DNA from: Bacteroidota bacterium
GTDB taxonomy: Bacteria > Bacteroidota > Ignavibacteria > Ignavibacteriales > Melioribacteraceae
Length of the DNA stretch: 29,272 bases
Assembly (NCBI GenBank): GCA_023453125.1
Contig: JAEXUB010000003.1
Location: 1-29,272 of the forward strand
Direction: 5' to 3'
Each line of letters starts with the position of its first letter. Positions within the stretch are counted from its first letter, which is position 1. A program made the translations under genes and the position numbers. Below, piece by piece: positions 22,841 to 29,272 of the stretch. Below the pieces are notes generated by a model. That model did no database searches and was not told the DNA's origin. It worked only from the letters and a program-made list of their open reading frames with translations.

Positions 22841-25800
22841 ATGGATATTGCAAAATTATCAATAAATAAACCGATCATGACCACGATGATTATTTTCGTG
22901 TTCCTGATTTTCGGAGGAATTGCCTACTTCTCGCTTAACCTGAACGAGATGCCCGATGTGGAAATTCCATATATAACAGTAGTTACAACATACCCGGGCG
23001 CGGGTCCAAAAGAAATTGAGACTCTTATAACAAAACGGGTTGAAGACGCGGTTTCAACAGTAAGTGAACTTCTTAGAATTGAATCCTATTCGCTGGACGG
23101 GGCGTCGATTTGCCTTCTCGAATTCAAACTCGGCAAGGATGTTAATATTGCCAACCAGGAAGTGAAGGATAAAGTTGATGAGATATTAAATGACCTTCCG
23201 GACGATGCGAAAAAGCCGGTTATACAGAAAATCGACTTCAGGGCTTTTCCTATTATGGATATTATTCTCAGCGGTAATAAGGATCCGAGGGAATTGTATG
23301 AATTTGCCGATAAGACTCTTAAAGACCGTTTCTCCCAGATTCCCGGCGTCGCTAAAGTTAATATAACCGGAGGACAGCAGAGAGAAGTAAGAATTGTTCT
23401 GGACGACAGGGAGATTCACGAACAGTTTGTATCTCTGCCTCAGCTTATGGCAGTGCTTCAGGCTCATAATATGAATATTCCCGGCGGTTATTTCCAGGTT
23501 AAAGACCAGGAATATACTGTCCGTATGGAAGGGGAGTTCAACAATCTTAAGACTATGGAAGACCTTCAGGTTCCTACAGCATTCGGACCGAAAAAACTGG
23601 GACAGATTGCAAAAGTTGAAGACTCGGGAAAGGATATAAGACAGAGAGCAATTTATTTTAATGCGAAAGATAATATCAGAAACGAAAACGTGGTTAAACT
23701 CGGCATCGTTAAGAGTCCCGAAGGTAATGTGGTAAAAGTAGCAGACGCGGTTAAGGAAATGCTTCCCGATCTTAAAGCATCGCTTCCGGAAGGAATGAAT
23801 ATTGAGATTGTAAATGACCAGTCCGGATTTACCCGTTCAAGCGTAGACGACGCGCTCGGCAATATCTATCTGGGCATTCTCTTTACATCTTTGGTTCTCT
23901 TCCTCTTCCTTACGCATCTGCGCCCGACATTTGTGGTTGCCCTTTCAATGCCGGCATCAATTATTGCAACATTTATGCTTATGAAGGCGTGGGGGCTGTC
24001 ATTCAATATGATGTCACTGATGGGTATATCGGTTACAATTGGCGTGCTTGTAGCAAACTCGATAGTAGTTATCGAAAACATTTACCGTCACAAAGCGATG
24101 GGAAATGACAATAAGGAAGCGGCATATAAGGGAACAAAGGAAGTAACCGTTGCGGTTATGGCATCTACATTAACCAACCTTGTAGTGTTCCTCCCGATTG
24201 CAAATATGTCTTCTCTTATCGGCCGTTTTCTTGTGGAGCTTGCTCTTGCGGCGACATTTGCAACAATTTTCTCCCTCTTCTTCTCTTTTACGCTTACTCC
24301 TATGCTCTCTTCGCTTATTCTTCCCAAGGTAGAGAAGAAAAGCCGTTTCTCCGATTTTATGAATGGCATTTATGATAAGTGGGAGGTGCTATATAAAAAA
24401 TCACTTGATTATATTCTTGCAAACAAGAAGAGAAGCGTAATTGTATTTGTTTCTTCAATTGGCGCATTTATACTTTCGGCAATGATATTCGGCCCCCGCA
24501 TCGGCGTGGAGTTTATTCCCCAGTTCGACGACGGCAAAATTAAGATTGAAGTTGAATTGCCCGAAGGATATAATCTGGAGGAAACAGCAAAGTCCCTTAA
24601 GCAGATAGAGGATAAGATTAAAGTTCATCCCGAAATAAAACATATTATTACTAACCTGGGCGCTATCAGCGAACTGAGCACAGGCGCTAATATGGCCAGA
24701 ATGGATGTTCAGATAGTTGATGTTAAGGAAAGGAATATTAAGCTGAAGGATATGATTAATATTCTGGTTAAGGACCTTGCCGGTATTCCTAATGCAAGAA
24801 TTACAGTAGGCTACGGTTCCGATTCCGGTGCGGGAGGCGCACCCATTCAATTCTATCTGCAGGGGCAGGATCTCGCAAAGCTTGAGGAAATAAAGAATGA
24901 GATAGTAGAAAAAGTTAAAACTACTCCCGGATTAATAAACTTCGATAACAGTTCCCGCGCGGGGAAACCGGAAATTACCGTCTATCCAAAGAGGGAGATG
25001 ATGACCGAAGCCAACTTAACAGCACAGGAAATTGCACTCACTCTCCGCTCTTCGATTGAAGGAATGGAATCTTCAAAATACCGTGAAAAGGGGAATGAAT
25101 ATGATATTACGGTTACAATGACGGATGAATCGGTAAATTCTCCTGAAAAAATAAAGAACATTCCGATTGTTTCTTCAAAAGGAGTTGTTTACCGTCTTGC
25201 CGATGTTGCCGACCTTAAATTCACACAGGGGTATACAAAGATTCTTCACGCGGATAAGTATACCGCTATTCTCTTTACCGGCTCTCCTGCCACGGATGTT
25301 CCAGTTGGCAACGTAACCAACGAGATTGAAAAAAGGCTTAAAGAGATTAAAATGCCCACAGGCTACAAGACTACCTGGGGGGGCAATACCAGAATGATGA
25401 ACGAAATGCTTGTGGATATGCTCTTTGCGTTTGCTCTTGCTATGATTCTTACATATATGCTTCTGGCTGCACTTCTGGAAAGCTTTGTTCAGCCGATTTA
25501 TATCCTTTTAACAATGCCTCTGGCTATGATAGGTGTGTTTGCGGCATTGTATTTAACCGGCATCTCTTTCGGCATTACCTCACTTATGGCTATAGTTATG
25601 CTTGTAGGTATTGTGGTTAACAACGCTATTCTGATTCTGGACTATGCCAACCAGCTTGTAAGGGAAAACGGTATGGATTTAAGGGAGGCTCTTATTGCGG
25701 CAGCCCCAACAAAACTGCGTCCGATAGTTATGTCAACGATGGCTCTTATTCTTGGTATGCTTCCTATGGCGCTTGGAATCGGGGACGCCGGCGTTGAAAT

Positions 25801-25933
25801 GAGAACCCCGCTGGGAGTTGTTTCCGTCGGAGGTTTGCTTGTTTCTACCATTTTAACTTTATGGGTTGTACCTGCAATTACATACGCATTCACCCGCAAA
25901 AAGAAGCTGGCAGCCCAGCATCATCACGCATAA
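22841..25933 (+). CDS. RND efflux permease, HAE1-type, with altered proton-relay residues
   Basis: A 1030-residue inner-membrane pump of the AcrB superfamily. The architecture is standard: TM1 near residues 13-30, a large periplasmic loop, TM2-TM6 at about 340-490, a second loop, and TM8-TM12 at about 855-1015. The TM4 segment reads GVLVANSIVVIENIYRH. The usual Asp pair in GLLVDDAIVVVENV is replaced by Ala405-Asn406. The TM10 Lys of AKNAIL is replaced by Asn927 in VNNAILILDY, a form common in HAE1 relatives that keeps Asp934 nearby. Coupling to the proton gradient may therefore use other residues or another ion. The protein ends in a short His run. It has AGGAG 6 nt before the ATG and a strong terminator after it. 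Substrate unknown; drugs, lipids or signalling molecules are all possible. Confidence 0.93.
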   Translation: MDIAKLSINKPIMTTMIIFVFLIFGGIAYFSLNLNEMPDVEIPYITVVTTYPGAGPKEIETLITKRVEDAVSTVSELLRIESYSLDGASICLLEFKLGKDVNIANQEVKDKVDEILNDLPDDAKKPVIQKIDFRAFPIMDIILSGNKDPRELYEFADKTLKDRFSQIPGVAKVNITGGQQREVRIVLDDREIHEQFVSLPQLMAVLQAHNMNIPGGYFQVKDQEYTVRMEGEFNNLKTMEDLQVPTAFGPKKLGQIAKVEDSGKDIRQRAIYFNAKDNIRNENVVKLGIVKSPEGNVVKVADAVKEMLPDLKASLPEGMNIEIVNDQSGFTRSSVDDALGNIYLGILFTSLVLFLFLTHLRPTFVVALSMPASIIATFMLMKAWGLSFNMMSLMGISVTIGVLVANSIVVIENIYRHKAMGNDNKEAAYKGTKEVTVAVMASTLTNLVVFLPIANMSSLIGRFLVELALAATFATIFSLFFSFTLTPMLSSLILPKVEKKSRFSDFMNGIYDKWEVLYKKSLDYILANKKRSVIVFVSSIGAFILSAMIFGPRIGVEFIPQFDDGKIKIEVELPEGYNLEETAKSLKQIEDKIKVHPEIKHIITNLGAISELSTGANMARMDVQIVDVKERNIKLKDMINILVKDLAGIPNARITVGYGSDSGAGGAPIQFYLQGQDLAKLEEIKNEIVEKVKTTPGLINFDNSSRAGKPEITVYPKREMMTEANLTAQEIALTLRSSIEGMESSKYREKGNEYDITVTMTDESVNSPEKIKNIPIVSSKGVVYRLADVADLKFTQGYTKILHADKYTAILFTGSPATDVPVGNVTNEIEKRLKEIKMPTGYKTTWGGNTRMMNEMLVDMLFAFALAMILTYMLLAALLESFVQPIYILLTMPLAMIGVFAALYLTGISFGITSLMAIVMLVGIVVNNAILILDYANQLVRENGMDLREALIAAAPTKLRPIVMSTMALILGMLPMALGIGDAGVEMRTPLGVVSVGGLLVSTILTLWVVPAITYAFTRKKKLAAQHHHA

Positions 25934-25941
25934 ATTTCTCC

Positions 25942-25974
25942 AAAAAGAGCCCCGCTAATGCGGGGCTTTTTTTT
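25942..25974 (+). terminator. Strong intrinsic terminator of the efflux operon
   Basis: AGCCCCGC (25948-25955) pairs with GCGGGGCT (25960-25967) around TAAT, with A-T pairs extending the stem and eight T at 25967-25974. A good rho-independent site. Confidence 0.93.
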
Positions 25975-26246
25975 ATCTCCCATTCCGACATTATATCCCA
26001 TTTATCCCGCATCCCCGGTAACAAAATAGGACAGACCAGCTTATTATGATCTGTAATATATGTCTAACTTGACCCCGCAAAAAAAAAGGATAGACGCTCC
26101 TTTAAAAATGCAAACCGGATTTCAGGAGCCACCTCTCCTAATTAACTAATTATATGTTTTCGTTACACTTGGGAGTGTTAAGTGAGAAAAAATTTATTAT
26201 ATTTAAATCAATGAGAAGTTAAATAATTATTAAATAAATAAAGAAG
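25975..26246. other. Gene-free stretch between the efflux operon and rnpB
   Basis: About 270 bases with no convincing ORF. It holds two mutually exclusive stems: GCTCCT (26096-26101) with AGGAGC (26124-26129), or AGGAG (26124-26128) with CTCCT (26135-26139). A third, ACACT/AGTGT, is at 26165-26178. An AT-rich part around 26191-26210 (TATTATATTTAAAT) probably contains the rnpB promoter. I see no tRNA or known riboswitch. Confidence 0.45.
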
Positions 26247-26700
26247 GTGGAAGATTTATTGATGATGCAGGTTGGGCAATTGCTACTTGTTTCCTGTTTA
26301 CGAGAGTAGAGGAAAGTCCGAACTCCACAGAACAGGGAGCCGGGTAACCCCCGGGGATCCGTTGCGTAAGCAGTGGGTTACGGAAAGTACCACAGAAATA
26401 TACCGCCCGCATTTAATGCGGGCAAGGGTGAAAAGGCAGGGTAAGAGCCTACCGCTTCTGCAGTAATGCAGAAGGTCTCATTTGAGAATCCGTCTATGAC
26501 GGATCAAGGTAAACCCCTCCCGGAGCAAGGTTAAGCAGAAGGGTTCTTCCTATTGGAAGAGAGAGTTGTTCGCTTTTATACCCTTCGGGTAAACCGCTCG
26601 ATTACGGCAGTAATGCCGTAGCTAGACAAATAATTGCCGCCCGTCTATGACGGGTTACAGAATTCGGCTTACAGACCTGTGTTATCAGTAAGTCTTCTGC
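26247..26700 (+). ncRNA. rnpB: RNase P RNA component (type A, bacterial)
   Basis: The catalytic RNA of RNase P, which cuts the 5' leaders from tRNA precursors. The conserved blocks are in the expected order: GAGGAAAGTCCGAACTCC (about 26309-26326), the P9-P11 segment with GGGTGAAAAGG and GGTAAGAGCCTACCG (about 26426-26455), GGAGCAAGGTTAAG (about 26522-26535), GCTAGACAAATAATTGCCGCC near 26620-26640, and the 3' P4 partner ACAGAATTCGGCTTACAG (26657-26674). The ends are set by P1: 26247-26272 pairs with 26675-26700 over 26 bp, using wobble pairs but no mismatch. The mature RNA is often shorter than the full helix, so the ends may lie a few bases inside. It is read from its own promoter, probably in the AT-rich 26190-26210 region, and lies 11 nt upstream of recJ. 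Confidence 0.95.
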
Positions 26701-26711
26701 GGTTAAAACAT

Positions 26712-28424
26712 ATGTCAAAAAACCGTTGGAAGATAACCGACCCTCCGGATGAGCAGCTTGTACTTGCTCTTTCGGATAGTTTGAATATTTCTAACATACT
26801 CGCCGGCTTATTAATTCAGCGTGGAATTACTAACTATTTCGAGGCTAAAAAATATTTCCGCCCTACTCTGGATTCTCTTTATGATCCTTATCTGATGGGG
26901 GGAATGGAAAAGGCTTCGCTAAGGGTTATTAATGCCGTTACGAATAATGAGAAAATAATTATATACGGGGATTACGATGTCGACGGAACCTGTTCGGCAG
27001 CCCTTATGTATTTATTCCTCAAAGAACTCGGAGCCGATGTTGATACCTATATCCCGAACCGCCTGACGGAAGGATATGGTGTATCTATTTCGAGTATAGA
27101 TCTGTTCAAAGAAAGAGGAATTAAATTAATGATTTCCGTTGACTGCGGTATTACCGCTGTTGAGGAAGTCGATTATGGCAATAAACTCGGCATTGATACA
27201 ATAATCTGCGACCACCATCAGCCGAAGGAAGTGCTTCCTAATGCGCATGCTGTTCTTGATCCGCTTACAAGCGGGTGCAGCTATCCCTTTAAGTACCTCT
27301 CCGGTGCGGGAGTCGCTTTTAAGCTTGCGCTTGCCGTTTCATCGCGCATCGGAAAGAAGGATCTCCCTTTCAAGTATCTTGACCTTGTAGCGCTTGCGGG
27401 GGCTGCAGATATAGTCCCTCTTGTGGATGAAAACAGGATTCTTGTTAAAGAAGGACTCGACCTGATTAACCGAAATCCGCGTCCCGGCATTTACGCTCTG
27501 ATGAAAGCAGCAAAGCTTGAACCGGGGAATTTATCTGCCGGACAAATAGTGTTCTCAATTGCGCCCAGAATTAATGCTGTTGGAAGGCTTGGTGACGCAA
27601 ACCGCGCAGTTGACCTTTTTACCACATCCGATCCCGCCAAAGGAGTTGAGCTGGCGCAGATTCTTGAAGATGAAAACGCGCAGCGCAGAAAAATTGACGA
27701 AGTTACCTTTACACACGCTATGGAACTGGTTGCCGACTGCTTTGACCTTGACCGTGATATGGGAATTGTACTTCACGACAATAACTGGCATCCGGGAGTA
27801 ATAGGTATAGTAGCATCGCGTCTGGTAGAAAAATTCCACCGCCCTGCCGTTATGCTTACCACAATTGACGGCGTTGCCAAGGGCTCTGCAAGAAGCGCTA
27901 ACGGATTCAATATCTATGAGGCTCTTCAGAGCTGCGAAGATATTCTTCTTCAGTTCGGAGGGCACGAAGCCGCTGCAGGACTGGCTATCGATATTAAGAA
28001 TATTGATGAATTCAGAAGAAGATTTAATGATATTCTTCATACACAGATAAGGCACGAGGATGTGAGGGTGCCGGAGATTCTTATTGACAGCAAAATCCAC
28101 TTTGCCGATATAACGCCTAAGTTCCTTCGCATACTGGACCAGTTTGCACCGTTCGGCCCCGGTAATATGAGGCCTATGTTTATGGCTGAGAATGTTAAGA
28201 TGGTTTATCCCCCGCGCATTGTGGGCACCAACCATCTTATTACAACTTTAAAACAGGCGGGGAGCGAAAAGGTCTTCGATGCAATCGGGTTTAACCTGGG
28301 CGCTTTTATGAGCGAACTTGATAAAGATAAAAATTACATCGATATTGTATTTACCATCGAAACTGTATGTAAAGACGGAAAAACTTATCCACAGATCAGA
28401 TTGAAAGATTTAATTGTAAAATAA
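26712..28424 (+). CDS. recJ: Single-stranded-DNA-specific exonuclease RecJ
   Basis: A 5'-3' single-strand exonuclease of recombination and mismatch repair; cytoplasmic. The 570-residue length is normal. DHH-phosphoesterase motifs are present: I IIYGDYDVDGTCS (Asp87, Asp89, Asp91), II SVDCGI (Asp144), III CDHHQ (167-169). A fourth Asp region follows, then RINAVGRLGD, and the DHHA1 motif QFGGHEAAAGLAI. The C-terminal OB-type part starts near FAPFGPGNMRP. The start is ATG at 26712; a longer reading from a TTG at 26634 would lie in rnpB and is rejected. The ribosome-binding site is weak (GCGG 10 nt upstream) and is next to the 3' strand of the rnpB P1 helix. It is followed by yebC after 18 nt. 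Confidence 0.96.
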   Translation: MSKNRWKITDPPDEQLVLALSDSLNISNILAGLLIQRGITNYFEAKKYFRPTLDSLYDPYLMGGMEKASLRVINAVTNNEKIIIYGDYDVDGTCSAALMYLFLKELGADVDTYIPNRLTEGYGVSISSIDLFKERGIKLMISVDCGITAVEEVDYGNKLGIDTIICDHHQPKEVLPNAHAVLDPLTSGCSYPFKYLSGAGVAFKLALAVSSRIGKKDLPFKYLDLVALAGAADIVPLVDENRILVKEGLDLINRNPRPGIYALMKAAKLEPGNLSAGQIVFSIAPRINAVGRLGDANRAVDLFTTSDPAKGVELAQILEDENAQRRKIDEVTFTHAMELVADCFDLDRDMGIVLHDNNWHPGVIGIVASRLVEKFHRPAVMLTTIDGVAKGSARSANGFNIYEALQSCEDILLQFGGHEAAAGLAIDIKNIDEFRRRFNDILHTQIRHEDVRVPEILIDSKIHFADITPKFLRILDQFAPFGPGNMRPMFMAENVKMVYPPRIVGTNHLITTLKQAGSEKVFDAIGFNLGAFMSELDKDKNYIDIVFTIETVCKDGKTYPQIRLKDLIVK

Positions 28425-28442
28425 ATTTCAGGGAGTTGTTGT

Positions 28443-29168
28443 ATGTCGGGCCATTCAAAATGGGCTACCATTAAGAGAAAGAAAGCAGCAGCAGACGCAA
28501 AGAGGGGGAATATGTTTACCCGCCTCATTAAGGAAATTACTATTGCAGCCAGACAGGGGGGAGGCGACCCGGCAGGCAATCCCCGTTTGAGGCTGGCAAT
28601 CGACAATGCCAAAGGGGCCAATATGCCGGCAGATAACATAGACCGCGCTATTAAAAAGGCTACCGGCGAACTTGAAGGAGTTACATATACCGAAATTACT
28701 TATGAAGGATATGCCCCCGCAGGAGTAGCGGTTCTGGTTGAATGCGCTACGGATAATAAGAACAGGACAGTTGCCGAAATAAGGCATCACTTTACAAAGA
28801 ACAACGGCAATATGGGGGAATCGGGCTCGGTCTTGTGGATGTTTGACCGCAAAGGGGTTATTACAATCCATAAAGAAGGGAAAACGGAAGACGATGTGAT
28901 GGAAATAATTCTTGAAGCAGGCGCCGATGACCTTCAGACAGAAGAGGATTTCTTTATTGTAACAACCGCAATTGAATCTTTTGAACCTGTAAGAAAAGCC
29001 GTAGCCGAAAAGGGATTTAAAGTTGAAAACGCATCCCTTCAATGGGTGGCAAAAAACCTTATTGCCGTTTCGGGGGAAGAAGCCGAAAAGGTATCTAAGC
29101 TTATTGAAGCAATTGAAGAATGCGACGATGTGCAGAACGTATACAGCAACGCCGATTTTAAAGAATAA
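28443..29168 (+). CDS. yebC: YebC/PmpR-family protein (translation factor TACO1-like / transcriptional regulator)
   Basis: A 241-residue conserved cytoplasmic protein. The start MSGHSKWATIKRKKAAADAKRG is nearly universal for the family, and the length is normal. Further marks are FTRLIKEITIAARQGGGDP, NMPADNIDRAIKKATG, YEGYAPAGVAVLVECATDNKNRT and the C-terminal SKLIEAIEECDDVQNVYSN. Members are described as DNA-binding regulators (PmpR) and, more recently, as ribosome-associated factors that relieve stalling like mitochondrial TACO1; I cannot choose from sequence. AGGGAG lies upstream of the ATG. It lies between recJ and ruvC; the yebC-ruvC order is widely conserved, often ahead of ruvA and ruvB. 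Confidence 0.97.
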   Translation: MSGHSKWATIKRKKAAADAKRGNMFTRLIKEITIAARQGGGDPAGNPRLRLAIDNAKGANMPADNIDRAIKKATGELEGVTYTEITYEGYAPAGVAVLVECATDNKNRTVAEIRHHFTKNNGNMGESGSVLWMFDRKGVITIHKEGKTEDDVMEIILEAGADDLQTEEDFFIVTTAIESFEPVRKAVAEKGFKVENASLQWVAKNLIAVSGEEAEKVSKLIEAIEECDDVQNVYSNADFKE

Positions 29169-29180
29169 CGCTGATATAAA

Positions 29181-29272
29181 ATGATTATCCTCGGAGTGGA
29201 TCCGGGAACTCTATTTACCGGATACGGAATAATAAAATATGCCAACGGCGAAATTGACCTGATTGATGCCGG
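29181..29272 (+). CDS. ruvC: Holliday junction endonuclease RuvC (3' end outside window)
   Basis: Only the first 30 codons are present. They read MIILGVDPGTLFTGYGII and onward, which is the RuvC N-terminus with the first catalytic Asp (Asp7) in GVDPGT. The enzyme cleaves four-way junctions made during recombination. It begins 12 nt after the yebC stop without a clear ribosome-binding site, so it is probably in the same transcript and translationally coupled. The conserved yebC-ruvC neighbourhood supports the call in spite of the truncation. Confidence 0.93.
   Translation, partial: MIILGVDPGTLFTGYGIIKYANGEIDLIDA

Noticed and set aside
26634..26711. N-terminal extension of recJ from a TTG codon
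   Set aside because: It lies within the conserved 3' part of rnpB (P4 and P1 strands) and adds 26 residues not found at RecJ N-termini; the ATG at 26712 starts the family match.
27555..28235. 226-codon open frame on the minus strand
   Set aside because: It is antisense to recJ, which has full family motifs; the frame shows no domain and is a codon-bias shadow.
1..29272. CRISPR arrays, insertion sequences, phage genes, tRNA or rRNA genes
   Set aside because: No regular short direct repeats, transposase-like proteins, terminal inverted repeats or tRNA-type cloverleaf ends were seen; the only clear structured RNA is rnpB.

Overview
The window is about 29 kb of compact, moderately AT-rich bacterial chromosome. 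It holds 23 protein genes I accept (two cut by the window edges), one structured RNA gene (RNase P RNA) and several clear intrinsic terminators. There are no tRNA or rRNA genes, CRISPR arrays, insertion sequences or phage genes. Gene content (HydE, secreted M14 peptidases with acidic calcium-type loops, an S9 dipeptidyl peptidase, an HAE1-type RND pump, and a PAS kinase with a Cys cluster) suggests an anaerobic or facultative member of the Bacteroidota/Chlorobiota (FCB) side of the tree, Ignavibacteria-like. That assignment is an inference from protein style, not from a marker gene. Shine-Dalgarno sequences and TTGnnn/TATAAT-like promoters are visible, which is unlike classical Bacteroidetes.

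Layout. 1-2493 (+): metX (partial), asd and a SAM methyltransferase, a tight amino-acid biosynthesis operon. 2496-2936 (-): a small five-helix membrane protein. 3065-8304 (+): three tandem secreted M14 zinc-carboxypeptidase paralogues, the first of which has lost most catalytic residues. 8356-8658 (-): a small secreted protein. 8799-10163 (+): a GabD1-type succinate-semialdehyde dehydrogenase. 10202-11338 (-): a PAS histidine kinase with a Cys-rich insert. 11479-13799 (-): a coupled ECF sigma / anti-sigma / lipoprotein operon, whose sigma gene appears to lack a normal start codon. 13967-15448 (+): a lipoprotein MsrA and an unknown membrane-anchored protein. 15482-17701 (-): a DPP-IV-like peptidase. 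17867-18961 (+): HydE, the [FeFe]-hydrogenase maturase. 19098-19490 (+): a STAS/SpoIIAA-like protein. 19703-25933 (+): TetR regulator, TolC-like protein, lipoprotein adaptor and RND permease, a complete tripartite efflux operon with an apparent operator over its promoter. 26247-26700: rnpB. 26712 to the end (+): recJ, yebC and ruvC (partial), a DNA-repair and recombination cluster.

How the genes work together. MetX and Asd feed methionine and threonine synthesis from aspartate. The M14 peptidases and DPP-IV look like an extracytoplasmic peptide-degrading set. TetR probably controls its own efflux operon. The sigma/anti-sigma/lipoprotein trio looks like a cell-envelope signalling unit, divergent from a periplasmic methionine sulfoxide reductase.

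Most surprising points: (1) an ECF sigma gene with no ATG/GTG/TTG before its conserved N-terminus but an ATT codon with a well-placed ribosome-binding site; (2) an M14 paralogue with four substituted active-site positions; (3) an RND pump without the usual TM4 Asp pair; (4) a 26-bp uninterrupted P1 helix in rnpB ending 11 nt before recJ. I did not find a clearly new multi-gene system.
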